Assembly (NCBI GenBank): GCA_033964015.1
Contig: CM066912.1
Coordinates: 19,517,073 to 19,581,072 of the forward strand
Source: Scolanthus callimorphus
Lineage: Eukaryota; Cnidaria; Anthozoa; Actiniaria; Edwardsiidae
Length of the DNA stretch: 64,000 nt
Direction: 5' to 3'
Below the pieces are notes generated by a model. It had not been told where the DNA came from and searched no databases. It saw nothing but the letters and a program-made list of their open reading frames with translations. Positions 35,800-47,460 of the stretch are shown here, one piece after another (the first letter of the stretch is position 1; each line of letters starts with the position of its first letter). A program made the position numbers and the translations under genes.

Positions 35800-36463
35800 G
35801 TTTATTTATTCTCCATTTTCAAGCATATTGAGAGGTGAATTCAATAATTTAGCGTTACCCGAGGACGGAGCCATGTCTCAGTTGCCCCGAGTTCTGGTTT
35901 TGGGTCATTCTTTTGTTAAAAGGCTTCGACATGACCTGGGGAATAATTTTGATCCAAGAGCTCGACTGGATTTTGAGCTGTCAACAACCACGGCTTCGAT
36001 AACTTTGCATGGCGTTGGCGGTTTAACCGTGAACGAATTATGGCAAAATCGCCTCCAGGTGATCCCGGAGATTTCCCCATCCATCGTTATACTTGAGATC
36101 GGCACAAATGACTTGCCATCGGCAAGGCCCGAAGTAGTCGGATCCGCCATTGACGACTTGGTTGCACAAATCATGGCTTCGTCTTCAGTGCGTACGGTTG
36201 GAGTTTGTCTAGTCACCCAACGCCTACAGCGCCACGTACGTTCACCTCTGACCCAGTTTAATTCAAAGGCCAACCTCCTAAATCAATATTTAGAGGTTGT
36301 TTTGGGGGAAACTCCCGGGGTGTTTGTTTGGAGACACGATATAAAGCCATTGTGTCATGTCCACGACGATGGCGTTCACATGAACGTGGCTGGACAATAT
36401 GTGCTGTACAGAAGTTATCGCGGGGCTATTATACGAGGACTTCGTATTCTGAAGGCTCAGTAA
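35750..36463 (+). CDS. SGNH/GDSL-type hydrolase encoded by the Ngaro-like element
   Basis: 237 codons, uninterrupted. SGNH signature blocks: LVLGHSFVKRL (catalytic Ser in GHS), the Gly block GVGGLTVNELW, IGTNDLP (Asn), and the C-terminal DDGVHMN with the Asp-x-x-His pair. The order and spacing match the SGNH hydrolase fold (esterase/acetylhydrolase). Accessory hydrolases of this type are known in some Ngaro/DIRS-like and CR1-like retrotransposons; the substrate is unknown. The annotated ATG (35750) lies in repeat A1; an internal ATG at 35873 (MSQLPRVLVLGHS) begins the domain and may be the true start. The only element ORF here without a break. Confidence 0.8.
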   Translation: MVTCKTNEQIAVLHKNLFIYSPFSSILRGEFNNLALPEDGAMSQLPRVLVLGHSFVKRLRHDLGNNFDPRARLDFELSTTTASITLHGVGGLTVNELWQNRLQVIPEISPSIVILEIGTNDLPSARPEVVGSAIDDLVAQIMASSSVRTVGVCLVTQRLQRHVRSPLTQFNSKANLLNQYLEVVLGETPGVFVWRHDIKPLCHVHDDGVHMNVAGQYVLYRSYRGAIIRGLRILKAQ

Positions 36464-36812
36464 TCCGTTAACTGATTGTTGGCAATTTAGCCAATAACTT
36501 TTTATTGACAACTTTACTGTCGGATTTGATTAGACCTTGCTATTTGTTGTATCCAAAGTTCTTGTTTTACAGGCCCGAAAATAATGGTTGCTTACGTTCG
36601 TACCATCGGCAATAACCGAACTTAATTTTGTTTTATTTTCTTATGCTATATTGCCAATGGGAAAGCACTGGGTTGTGGGAATTGTTGTCACCATATACTT
36701 CAAAGAACAGTGAACTGCCCTTACAATGAGAACGCAACTGGGTTGTCGATAGGCAATCAACATACCAGTATTATCTATAATTATGATATCAACGGACTGT
36801 TGCCGATAGGCA

Positions 36813-37334
36813 ATGTTTTTTTTATTTATTTATTTATTCTGCTTCGCCATTAACAAAAGAAAATACAACAATTATACAAACATATTAAACCAATTACACA
36901 TCACGAGACAAACAAACATGAACATCTGGTGGGGAATCCACAACAGCGTTAGCCAATTACTGTGGTCCCTTAGTTACACAAGACAAAATGACATTAAAAA
37001 TATATATATATATATGAATGCATTAAAAGAAATTTAAAAACAGCAAGTAGGCGGCGAGGCTAAACCCCTAGGTGCATTGCACGACGGGCAGATGGAGCGC
37101 CACGTCCTGGGGTTTTCTACATCGTAAATATTTACAACAGCCCGACTATAATATGCTATAAGTTCAAGTTTAAAGTTACTGAGGCTTAAGGAGTTGCTCC
37201 GTAAGTGAGCAGGAAGGGTATTCCAGACTCTGGTCACTCTGCAGAGGAAAGAGCGCTGGAAAGTGACAGTTCTGCATTTTCGAGGCCGGAAGGAGAAAGT
37301 GTTCGTGTTGGAAGAGGATCTAGTGGTGTGTAAT
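36813..37334 (-). mobile_element. 5'-truncated LINE fragment inside the Ngaro-like element
   Basis: Minus-strand reading ends in VTRVWNTLPAHLRSNSLS ... NFKLELIAYYSRAVVNIYDV and a Cys-containing tail (CPSCNAP ... CCF) with TAA at 37036-37034. This is the usual C-terminal pattern of many invertebrate LINE reverse transcriptases. An A/T-rich (TTTA)n tail lies at the low-coordinate end (36816-36835). Both sides carry GCCGATAGGCA (36802-36812 and 37335-37345), a likely target duplication, although this motif also recurs nearby in the host element. Confidence 0.65.
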
Positions 37335-37541
37335 GCCGATAGGCATATACTGGTTTTATTGTAATTATGATATCAATGGACTGACGGCATGTAATGCCAA
37401 ATAGGCACTTGCAGTATCAATATGCTGTTTTCACATCAATAAATTTTTTAGGCAACACCAAATTCACAAACCTTAGGAACAATATATTTTGGTGACACCA
37501 TGACACGAATTTTCTTGTAGTTCTTGTAGTTTTTCTGTAGG

Positions 37542-38089
37542 ATGCCACGCACTAAACGGGCCCGAGCCGCAGCCTTGCCTGCCCCGCAGCCAAAGCGTAG
37601 GAGTGCCAGTCAGTCAGCAACAGTGGCAACAGGGGCCATACCAACAGTATCCACCATAGCCCCACCTGCTCCGCAGCCTAGGCGCAGGAGTGCTCGTCGT
37701 TCTAATGCGACAACAGCAGCAGCCGTGCCACCACTATCAGGTGTTGAAGCCCCTCCGCCACCAGTGCCCATGTCTTCCTCCACCCGAAGCACACCACAGG
37801 AGATGATTGCTTCAGTCACTCAAACCCTTGCTACAGCTCTGGCATCTACACTGGTCCAATTCATGCCAACCCAACAAGTACCAGGCCCTATTGTTGACAG
37901 CCCTAATGTTGCTTCACAGCATGTCCTTCCAAATGCCAACCTGCCTGGTGCCCCCCTTGGCTCACAGCCACCTATACCACAATTACCCAGCCTCAGTGTT
38001 TTGAGCACACAGCCAGTCTTCGGCGCCCACACCTCTGGTGCACAGCCCCTTGGTACCCAGCCACCTGTGTCACAACCCAGCCTCAGTGT
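37542..38089 (+). pseudogene. Ngaro gag-like ORF, first half (split by BEL/Pao insertion)
   Basis: Starts MPRTKRARAAALPAPQPKRR, a basic N-terminus followed by Pro/Thr/Ser-rich low-complexity with repeated LSV-x-x-TQP units. The frame runs into the BEL LTR at 38090 and stops four codons later. It resumes in the same register at 47668, after removal of the insertion and one copy of AGTGT. Confidence 0.75.
38085..38089 (+). repeat. BEL/Pao target-site duplication, left (AGTGT)
   Basis: AGTGT directly before the 5' LTR; identical AGTGT at 47663-47667 directly after the 3' LTR. Five-base duplication fits BEL/Pao integrases. Confidence 0.85.
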
Positions 38090-38224
38090 TGTCAAATAAT
38101 CTGTCAATCATTCTGTAAATTAATTACGTCACAACCAATCTTTGTAATTAGAGCGCGAGAGCGTAAACCAGGAAGATCAGTAAAATGACCTCAAAACTAT
38201 GTTTCAGTCTGATACTTTCTGAAA
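38090..38224 (+). repeat. 5' LTR of the BEL/Pao element
   Basis: Begins TGTCAAATAATCTGTCAATC and ends ...GATACTTTCTGAAA. Identical to 47532-47662 wherever both are present. The canonical CA end is not seen; the boundary is set by the AGTGT duplication and the primer-binding site. Confidence 0.85.
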
Positions 38225-38241
38225 CTGGTGCCGAAACTTGG
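38225..38241 (+). promoter_or_regulatory. Putative primer-binding site
   Basis: CTGGTGCCGAAACTTGG immediately follows the LTR. TGG near its start would pair with a tRNA 3' CCA. The tRNA was not identified. Confidence 0.6.
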
Positions 38242-38259
38242 TATTAGACAAACCTAAAG

Positions 38260-39033
38260 ATGTCTAAGGATCTACCTAGACTAAAGGCAGTCCGAGGAGC
38301 CTACAAAGGCCACTGCACCCAAGATTTCAAGAAGGCAGACCGCCTGTTAGCCATCGAAGGAGCTGATGAGTCCGAGGAACTCACTGCCATCTTAGAGCGC
38401 CTTACTAAACGAGAAATCGAGATTTCAGCTATGGATCAAAGTATTCAAATTCTACTGGAATCCCCTGAAGATATAGAAAAAGACACGGAAGAAGCGCTCA
38501 CCCTACAGGACAACATATCGTTCATATAAATCAAAATACGCAAATACATCGAAAACAAGAAACCGCCGGTAAGACCGTTACAATTAAATACTGAACCGCA
38601 AACGCCCTCAACTAGAATGCACGTTCATCTGCCAAAAATAAGTCTCAAGCCGTTTCATGGTGACCCACTCAATTGGCAAACGTTTTGGGATTGTTTTAGC
38701 GCGACAGTCCACCAAAATACTGAACTACCAGACATAGAAAAGATGGCTTATTTGCAAGTTAATCTAAAAGATGACGCAGCGCGCGCAATCTCAGGGTTAC
38801 CATTGACAACTGGCAACTACCAGAAAGCAATAGAAATTCTTAAAGAACGTTTTGGTCAGGAACAAGTTCTGATAAACGCGCACATGGAAGCGTTGTTAAA
38901 CATTCCAATGCCGTCGAACGAAGTAGATAAACTAAGGGAGTTTCACGACCTATGTGAAGCAAATATTCGCGGTTTGGAAGCCTTAGATGTCAACACAGAT
39001 TCGTATGGAAACCTACTTATACCAATCTCTTGA
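38260..39033 (+). pseudogene. BEL/Pao gag, N-terminal part
   Basis: ATG 38260 (MSKDLPRLKAVRGAYKGHC) follows the primer-binding site. The frame is open except for TAA 38527-38529, and continues in the same frame with the DUF1759-like capsid region (LPKISLKPFHGDPLNWQTFW, FGQEQVLINAHMEALLNI). It ends at TGA 39031-39033, where a one-base shift near 39027 moves coding to the next frame. Gag packages the RNA in this family. Confidence 0.75.
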
Positions 39034-41543
39034 AAAAACTACCTGAAGAGTTGACACGCTTGATTTTTAGAGCGAACCCACGTGCTGATAAATCTCTAAA
39101 TGAATTAAGAAAAGAACTCAGAACAGAACTTGAAACTAGAGAAAAAAGCCATACAGCCACAATAAGTGATAAGGCCACATCAGATGAAATTCTAGTTCCA
39201 ACTACAAGCGCGTTTCTTACGAATGCACAGCAGAAAACTCAAAAGCCTAACTCAATCAAAACAAAATCATGTTTGTACTGCGATGGCTCACACAAACCAG
39301 ACAAGTGCGATAAACTAAAAACTGTACAAGAGCGCCGCACATTTTTAGAGAAACACAAGCGATGTTTTAACTGCGCTGGTTTTAAGCATACTCAAAGTCA
39401 ATGTAAATCTAGGTGGAGCTGTTTGAAATGCAGACGACGACATCACACATCGATATGCGAAGAAAACGACGAGCTTGCGACAGCACCCAAAATTGAGAAA
39501 TCTAAACAACCAAATTTAAAATCTAACCAAACAACACCCAACGAGGGAGATCAAAGCAAAGTTCACACAGGAACAACGCACGCTCTGCTTGCTAATAAGG
39601 ACTATGTCTATATGCAGTCTGCTATTCTAACCATAAAAGGTCCTACATCCCAGCGCCCATTCCGCTCTTTATTTGACACGGGGTCTCAAAGAACATTTGT
39701 CACCAAAACTCTAAAAGAGAGACTAAACCTAAAGCCATTACGTAAAGAATGCATAAACCTTTCAACATTTGGCTCAATCAAAGGGGACAAAAAATCACTA
39801 GAAGTCGTTGCTTTAGAGGTCCTGACAGATAAGGAAGAAATTAACCTATCAGCACTCGTAACAAAAACTATTTGTCCACCTTTCCCTGCGACTATTGGAC
39901 GCATTGAACTACCAACAGAATTACAGGGATTGAATCTTGCTGACTCGCTAGACGCAGCTGATGATCTAGACATAGACATCCTCATAGGCAACGACAACTT
40001 TGCTAAACTTATCACTGGAAATATGAAAAAGTCTAACAATGAGTCTCTGATCGCCACAGAAAGTAAAGTTGGATGGCTTATATCGGGCCCAATTTCAAAA
40101 AATCGAAGCGATCACACTAATGCGATGCTCTATCAAGAAATAAATGAATGCGAGGAAGAAAAACTAGAACACTTGTTAACTAAATTCTGGGAGATCAGCA
40201 CGATCCCCGAAATCGACAACGATGACGCCAATCTCGTTCCCAAAAAATTTCAAGAAACCATACAGTTTAACAATAAGACAGGTAGATACAACGTTAAGCT
40301 CCCATGGAGAGCCAATAAAACTGAACTAACCACTAACTACGCACTATCGAAGAAAAGGTTACACAACCTTCTCCACAGCTTGAATAACCGAGACCCAGAA
40401 CTTATTTTCAAATATCACGAGCAACTTCAATCTCAACTAAAACAAGGATTTATAGAAATCGTGAAAAACCCTAAAGCATACCAAAGCAAACTACATTACA
40501 TGGCCCATTTCCCCGTCTTCAAAGAAAGCCTAAGCACCGCCATGAGAATCGTCTACGATGCATCCGCTAAATCGTCTCCAAAAGCACTAAGTCTAAATGA
40601 TTGCCTTTACACGGGCCCCAATCTCATGCAAGAGCTTCAGAAAATCTTATTAAAATTCAGGGTCAACCAAATTGCATTCACGGCAGACATAGAGAAAGCA
40701 TTCCTGCAAATCGAGCTAAACGAAGAAGAAAGAGATGCTACCAGGTTCCTGTGGCTCAAAGATCCAAACAAATCAGCTAGCAATCCGGAAAATATAATAA
40801 TCTATAGATTTTGTCGCGTACTATTCGGAGCTGCACCATCCCCATTTCTACTAAACGCGACAATTCAGCATCACCTTGACAACAGAAAAGACTGGATATC
40901 ACACGATTTAAAGGACTCCATCTACATGGACAATGTGGTGTCCGGAACATCAAATGACTCCCAAGCCATAGAGTACTATACGACGTCAAGACACCATTTT
41001 AAAGAGGCAGGAATGAATCTAAGGCAATGGACCAGCAATTCCACTCTCATCAACAAGCAAGCGAAGGAAGACGGAACAAGTACTGCGCTAACTGTAAAAG
41101 TGTTAGGACTCGTCTGGAAGGCTGACGCCGACACAATATCACTCTCTCTTCAAAAACTGACCGAAGAAATTTGTTCTGTACGGAAAATAACTAAACGATC
41201 AGCACTAAGTCTATCTTCAAAACTATTTGACCCATTAGGATTTGCTGAACCAGTTACAGTGAAAGCTAAACTATTCATGCAAGAACTTTGGAAGAGAGAC
41301 GTAAAATGGGACACAGATCTACCTGAAGATCTTGAGGAAAAATGGTCCAGATGGCTAAACGACTTAAAAGATCTTGTTTCTATTAGTATTCCAAGAGCAT
41401 ACTTCACTGAAGTCGTTGACACAGTTCAAATTCATATATTCTGTGACAGTAGTCAGCTAGCTTATGGAACGGTAGCTTACCTCAAGGAACTACTAAGCAT
41501 TCAAATACAGAATCTACCCTTGTTATATCTAAAAGCAAAGTAG
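39030..41543 (+). pseudogene. BEL/Pao nucleocapsid-protease-reverse transcriptase region
   Basis: 837 codons in one frame. Two CCHC-type knuckles (CLYCDGSHKPDKC; CFNCAGFKHTQSQC, followed by another Cys/His cluster). Aspartic protease motif FDTGSQRTFV in a DUF1758-like domain at residues ~215-350. Pao-type RT from ~470: FTADIEKAFLQIEL, and YMDNVVSGT at the catalytic site (second catalytic Asp replaced by Asn, a variant I have the impression is common in invertebrate BEL elements). RNase H begins at IHIFCDSSQLAYG. A shift near 41515 and TAG at 41541 end the frame within RNase H. Confidence 0.85.
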
Positions 41544-43495
41544 CACCTGTCAAGACGCAAACGCTGCCCCGTTGAATTACTCGCAGCTTTGCTGGGAGCC
41601 GATTTGTCACAGCATCTAACGCCCTTACGCAATAAATTCAGAATTTCTGAAACAATACTTTGGAGCGATTCTAAATCGTCCTTTCGTGGATAAAATCCCC
41701 CAAGCCATTGCGGCAACAATTCGTCCAATCGCGAATCCAAAAAATCAGAGAAAAGACTAAAGACTCTACTTGGAGATACTGTCCCTCAATGTCAAACCCC
41801 GCTGATCTATTAACAAGAGGTATGGATACTAAAACCTTCATGTCTAAACTAGACTACTGGAGCCACGAACCCTCCTGGCTCACGATGCCTGAAAACGAAT
41901 GGCCACGAGCTGATGACGATCAGCTACAAGACTATGAAACTGGAGAAGACAAAGATATATCTATGAGTTCTAATCTGACGAGCACAGAGAAGCTAAATAC
42001 AAATCTACTAGATGTAATCGACATTATAACTAAACTCCAAAGCAGCAAGAATGGTAACCTTCCCCCTATTGTGCACCAACTCGGTCTCTATATAGATGAA
42101 AACGATGGATTGTTGCGCTGCCATGGGCGACTACAACACGCTCCACTACAGTACAAGACAAAGTTTCCAATCCTGCTACCAAGAAAGAGTCACTTAACCA
42201 CACTAATCGTACGAGAAACCCACTTGATTGTCATGCATGGTGGCACTCGAGAAACCTTAACACAGCTAAGACAAAACTATTGGATTCCCAAAGGTCGACA
42301 AACAGTCAAACAGTTAACTAACCAATGCGTCACATGCAAGAAAGTAGAAAGACCCCCTTTTCGCTCAGTCATCACTCCTCCATTACCGAAATCAAGACTT
42401 AGCGGAACTCAGGCATTTCAAATCACAGGTGTAGACTACGCAGGTCCCTTATACGTACGAGACGCTGATCGAAAAATATCCAAAGTTTACACATGCCTCT
42501 TCACATGCGCTGTTGTACGCGCACTTCATCTTGAGCTAGTCGAAGACAACACTGCTCATGCATTCTTGAGAGCATTCAGAAGATTTATTAGCAGAAGAGG
42601 AATACCAGAACATATAATTTCAGATAACGCCAAAACGTTCAAGGCGAGTTCCAAAGAACTAAAAGCACTCAAAACTCAAATTCTAGAAACAGCGGAGTGT
42701 CAACAATTTTTAACAAACCATGGTATCAAATGGGAGTTCATTACTGAGAGGGCCCCATGGTGGGGAGGCTTTTATGAAAGAATGATCGGACTAGTAAAAA
42801 GACGACTAAAGAAAACAATCGGAAAAGCCTCTCTAAACACAATGGAACTACAGACTATCCTAGCAGAAATTGAAGCTGTACTCAACAGTCGACCTTTGAC
42901 ATATACATATCTAGACATCGAGGACGGACCACCCCTGAATCCATCTCATTTCCTCTGTGGTTACCGTCTACTAACACTCCCTGATCCAGAAAGCGATCCA
43001 GAAGAAGACTACATACCGCAAGAACCATCCGCAAGCGAATTAACCAAGAGAGCAAAGTACCATCAACAACTAATGCAGATATTTTGGAAACAATGGCGCA
43101 ATGAATACCTAACGAATCTGAGAGAATACCACTCGTCACAGAAAGTCAAAACGACACCTAAACAACTAGTGGCCAAAGGACAAATTGTGCTACTTCATGA
43201 TAATACACCACGCAGCCAGTGGAAATCAGCTATCGTCATAGAGTTACACCCTGGTAAGGATGGACAAGTACGTTCCGTTACATTACGAACAAGCAACGGG
43301 AATCACATTTCAAGGCCAATAGAAAGATTATACCCCTTTGAGATGTTTGATGGAACAATTGAGGCAGATAAGAAGAGTGACGACGTTCCAGAAGTCAACG
43401 AGAAAATCGTACATCACGTACTGCCGCTAAACAGGCAACTCAGAAAATCAAAGAACTCTACGAACACAATGAGATATAACTATTATTTAAACTGA
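41544..43495 (+). pseudogene. BEL/Pao RNase H end and integrase region
   Basis: RNase H coding continues in shifted frames across 41544-41707 (ELLAALLGADLSQHLT is readable), with two or more indels. An intact 595-codon frame from 41708 follows: H2C2 zinc-binding (HLIVMHGG ... CVTCKK), integrase core with VDYAGPLYVRD, HIISDNAKTF and the Glu in WWGGFYERMIG, then a DUF5641-like tail (RSQWKSAIVIELHPGKDGQV). TGA at 43493-43495. Confidence 0.85.
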
Positions 43496-43561
43496 AATAT
43501 AACTGTAATGTACAATGTAAGACTTCAAAACCTATACTTTATCAACTCTTTAGATTTTGCT

Positions 43562-43573
43562 GGCCCGGGAGGG
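43562..43573 (+). promoter_or_regulatory. Polypurine tract of the BEL/Pao element
   Basis: GGCCCGGGAGGG directly precedes TGTCAAAT, the first eight bases of the LTR. It primes plus-strand synthesis in this element class. Confidence 0.65.
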
Positions 43574-43581
43574 TGTCAAAT
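43574..43581 (+). repeat. 3' LTR, first 8 bases (left of the LINE insertion)
   Basis: TGTCAAAT matches the LTR start exactly. The rest of the LTR lies beyond the LINE, at 47532-47662, with AAAT repeated at the junction. Confidence 0.75.
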
Positions 43582-43629
43582 TGAAAATTGTGTATAGTAA
43601 TGTTGTTTATGAATTGTTAGTAAATTAAT

Positions 43630-44091
43630 GTGAAACAAGGAATACACGACATATTTCAACAACAAGTTGAGGGTAAATTTACAAACTACAAGTGGTGTGT
43701 CATGAAAAATATACTCCGGTTCTTCTGTGTCTCTGCAGTGATCATCTCTCTCTCACTCGGTTATCCTGGCAAACTTACGCTAGGTTTAACTGCTGACACC
43801 TCTTGTGAGAGTTCATCAAGACCAGACACATCAACATCGTTTCACTGGACTTTTCCTGTGGGGCCAGCGTTTTACCACAGGAAGCCCAAAAGGTCATTGT
43901 GTCCAATATCTTATTATTCAAATTCCACTGCAGCCCGGCAGGTCCTCTTACAAGGAGGAGACATTTCTGTTAACCAGGCCCAACTGGTCATTTCAGTACT
44001 GGGTCACCATCACAGTCTTCCATCCCTGTCCGGATTACCCAGAGAGATGGCTTTTCTGATTCAAATTGTAATCGCTATCAACTTTCTATGA
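43630..44091 (+). pseudogene. LINE N-terminal region: signal peptide and 2A-like motif
   Basis: The internal Met at 43702 begins a hydrophobic leader (MKNILRFFCVSAVIISLSLG). About 85 residues later LLQGGDISVN is followed by a one-base shift inside the C-run at ~43976, where related LINEs carry a ribosome-skipping 2A-like end. Signal peptides coupled to 2A-like sequences are known in CR1/L2-type LINEs of sea urchins. Not a retroviral envelope: no second membrane anchor, and it lies inside the LINE. Confidence 0.55.
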
Positions 44092-45561
44092 ATCAGATGC
44101 AATGCATCCACGAGAGCAACAATGCTCTCAATCAATTGTCTCTTTGTTTATTAAATGATCAATCTGTAAGAAACAAAATGAGAAATGAGATACCGGTGGT
44201 AATCTCAAAAAGATACACTAGTCAAAAACATCTGACTAGGAGTTCAAAACAGCCAATCCATAACCGGTCAAACCTTATCAGAATAAAAAAGGAGGAACCA
44301 CTACTAAATAACGTCAGCTCTGGTAATGCAAGTTTATGCTTGTTAAATGCAAGGTCTATTAAGAGTAAATCATTTATTATTAAAGACTTTGTTGTTGATA
44401 ATGGCATTGATATACTGGCAATCACAGAGACATGGCTGAAGGATGATATCTCTGCTCAGCTCACTGTGAACGATATCTGCCCAACTGGTTTTTTTTCTCC
44501 ACCATTTGCCCCGTATTGGTGGCAGGGGTGGAGGGGTAGCTCTCCTACATAAAAAATGCTATAAACTGACTAAACTCTCCCCAGACATTTCTTATAAATC
44601 TTTTGAATTCACTGACTGCCAAATAAGTATATGTCCAAAAGCTTAAGAGTTGTTGTTGTTTATCGCCCTCCTCCATCAAAAAAGAACAAGTTAAATGTTT
44701 CGAAGTTCTTGGTGGATTTCGGTTCTTTTTAGAGCGGATAATCACTTCTACGACCCCACTTATCATTACAGGGGATTTTAATTTTCATCTAGATAATGAA
44801 GAAGACCGATCCGCTAAACGCTTTACTGATCTTTTAGATACATTTAATCTAAATCAGCATGTCGAAGGCTCCACCCATAAGAATGGTCACACCCTGGACC
44901 TAGTAATTACCAGAAAAGGCGAAGAGCCTGTGAGGAACGTCCATGTAACTGACCCTGTGATATCAGACCACTCGGCAGTACACTGGGAGGTAGATTGTCT
45001 TAAGAAGCCCCGTCCTAAAAGGGAGCAGATAAAAAGGCGGAAAATGCAATCTATTGATCACGACTGCTTTCGTAAAGACATTAAAAATTCCAATTTGTTC
45101 ACAAAAACCTTTCATGATGTGTCCCAGTTTGCAAAGAGCTATGAGGATACACTTTCCTCTCTTCTTGATGAACATGCTCCTCTAGTCATGCGCACTGTAA
45201 CTCTGAGACCTTCTGCTCCCTGGTACTCCGATGAGATCAGGGATGCTAAAAAACACAGAAGAAAGTTTGAGCGCCTATGGCGTAAATCACCAATTACCAT
45301 CCATCGCGAATTGTATGTTGAACAATGTGTTAAAGTCAATAAACTTATTTATGACTCTAAAATGTCATTTTATGCAGATGCTATAAAAGAAAATGCTAAC
45401 AATCAGCGTATCCTATTCTCCTCGATATCTAAAATGTTAAACTCTAAATCCTGCAAGAAGCTACCATCTCATGATTGTCCTAAAGAACTTGCAGAGAGAT
45501 TTTCTACCTTTTTTGCTACTAAAGTCCAAACAATACGGAATAGTTTCCCCCAATACCTGAA
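44088..45561 (+). pseudogene. LINE apurinic-type endonuclease region, frameshifted
   Basis: Endonuclease motifs in three frames: CLLNARSIKSK and LAITETWLKDD (44330-44455), VVVYRPPPSKK (~44650), ITGDFNFHLDN (~44765) and ISDHSAVHWEV (~44958). Frame changes occur near 44,480-44,520, 44,730 and 45,560. After the endonuclease comes the usual spacer region with WYSDEIRDAKKHRRKFERLW. Confidence 0.75.
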
Positions 45562-45564
45562 AGT

Positions 45565-47184
45565 ATGTTTCCTGAAGAAAAATGTTACTCCAATCAACTT
45601 CATGATTTTTATCTTACAACAGAAGAAGAACTGTCTCCTCTGCTTAAATCCATGTGCAATAAGTCATGCGTGCTTGACCCAATTCCTGGGACCTTAATGA
45701 AAGATTGTTATACGACACTCCTGCCTGTAATAGCAAAATTCATCAACTTGTCATTTGAAACAGCAATGGTTCCTGAAGGTCACAAAAAGGGTGTACTTAA
45801 CCCTTCACTGAAGAAAGATTCTCTTGACCATGAAGATATTAAACATTTCAGACCAGTTTCCAACCTGAAACTACTTTCGAAAGCAGCAGAAAAAATCGCT
45901 GCTGTTCGATTGCGGGATCACTGTGTCGACAACGATCTTCTGGAACTTTTCCAGTCTGCATATCGCAAGGGTCATAGCACTGAAACGGCACTTACTCGGA
46001 TACACAATGACATTCTCTGTGACATTGATAATAACAAATGCGTTATCCTTGTGTTACTAGACCTTTCTGCTGCATTCGATACAGTTGACCATGCAGTTCT
46101 CCTAAATCGACTTGAACAACGTTATGGTGTAACTGGAAAAGCTAAGGCGTGGCTACAATCGTATCTCTCCAACCGCACCCAAATTGTTAAAGTTGGTGAT
46201 GAGTTCTCTTCTAGTCAAACTATGCTTTGTGGTGTTCCGCAAGGATCCGTACTAGGTCCAATCCTATACTCACTTTATACTGCACCACTGGCAAAGATTA
46301 TTAAACAGCATGGGGTTAACTTTCATTTCTATGCGGATGATACTCAACTCTACCTTTCATTCGACCCAAAAAAAGTAAGCGAACCACTGCACTCAAAGAA
46401 CCGCATTGAATCTTGTCTTAAAGAAATAACAGCTTGGATGACCGCTAACAGACTGCAGTTAAACAGTGATAAGACAGAATTACTAGTCCTTAATGCACGC
46501 CATCGCTCACCTCCCAATTTAAACTCGATTATGGTAAACGATGAATATATAACATCATCTAGCAGTGCCAAGAACATTGGTGTATGGTTCGACGATAAGT
46601 TGACAATGGAGAAACAAGTAAACGCCATATGCCAATCGTCTTTCTTTCACCTTAGGAATATTTCTAAAATCAGAAACTTCATTTCTTCTGCTCACTGTGA
46701 GATTCTTATTCATGCTTTTATTTCCTCGAAACTTGATCACTGTAACTCTCTTCTCGCTGGCCTTGAACAGAAGTTAATCAACAAACTTCAATACGTTCAG
46801 AACTCTGCGGCCAGGCTCCTGACTGGAACCCGCAAACACGACCATATCACCCCTGTACTACGTACACTACATTGGCTACCAATCAAAGAGAGAATAGATT
46901 TTAAACTTCTTCTTCTAACTTTTAAATCACTCCAGGGGTTGGCTCCACCCTATCTCAAGGACCTTTTGTTATTTCATAAACCCACAAGGACCCTTCGTTC
47001 CGCTAATAAGGCTCTATTGGTCCAACCTTCATTTAAACTTAAGACGTATGGCGCCCGGGCTTTTTCCGTGAATGCTCCGGCAATGTGGAACTCGCTCCCA
47101 TTAAAATATCGATTCTGCAGCGAGATAAGTGAGTTTAAATCTGGAGCTAAGACCTTTCTGTTTAAACGAGTTTTTGATGTTTAG
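45565..47184 (+). CDS. LINE reverse transcriptase domain
   Basis: 539 codons, open. RT blocks: HFRPVSNLKLLSKAAEKI, RKGHSTETALTRI, LLDLSAAFDTVDH, GVPQGSVLGPILYSLY and the catalytic FYADDTQLY. The thumb/C-terminus has LLTFKSLQGLAPPYL and APAMWNSLPLKYR, the CR1/L2 signature end. The first codons are only an ORF start; the true protein begins upstream across frameshifts. Confidence 0.85.
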   Translation: MFPEEKCYSNQLHDFYLTTEEELSPLLKSMCNKSCVLDPIPGTLMKDCYTTLLPVIAKFINLSFETAMVPEGHKKGVLNPSLKKDSLDHEDIKHFRPVSNLKLLSKAAEKIAAVRLRDHCVDNDLLELFQSAYRKGHSTETALTRIHNDILCDIDNNKCVILVLLDLSAAFDTVDHAVLLNRLEQRYGVTGKAKAWLQSYLSNRTQIVKVGDEFSSSQTMLCGVPQGSVLGPILYSLYTAPLAKIIKQHGVNFHFYADDTQLYLSFDPKKVSEPLHSKNRIESCLKEITAWMTANRLQLNSDKTELLVLNARHRSPPNLNSIMVNDEYITSSSSAKNIGVWFDDKLTMEKQVNAICQSSFFHLRNISKIRNFISSAHCEILIHAFISSKLDHCNSLLAGLEQKLINKLQYVQNSAARLLTGTRKHDHITPVLRTLHWLPIKERIDFKLLLLTFKSLQGLAPPYLKDLLLFHKPTRTLRSANKALLVQPSFKLKTYGARAFSVNAPAMWNSLPLKYRFCSEISEFKSGAKTFLFKRVFDV

Positions 47185-47460
47185 TTTAATTTAAAAGAGT
47201 TTTTAATGTTTAGTTTGCATTTAATTTCCCCATCTCATCTCATTTTCATTACGTCTCATTCTTATTCTATTTCTTATTATATATCCATTTTTACCTAGAT
47301 TAGTACATTATTATATATATATAATTTTTTTATATGACTAGTGTACTACTGCGTTTTAAAGTAAGTTTTTATTAGTAAGATAATTTCTATATGCTCTCAG
47401 TTTTTAATAAATTGTCATTGTTATATGCCATTACTTTTATGATTATATAAACTATATTAT

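Noticed and set aside
43630..44091. Envelope-like ORF downstream of the BEL/Pao integrase
   Set aside because: The leader peptide suggested an env gene, but the ORF lies inside the LINE (after the first eight bases of the 3' LTR) and fits the LINE N-terminus with a 2A-like motif.
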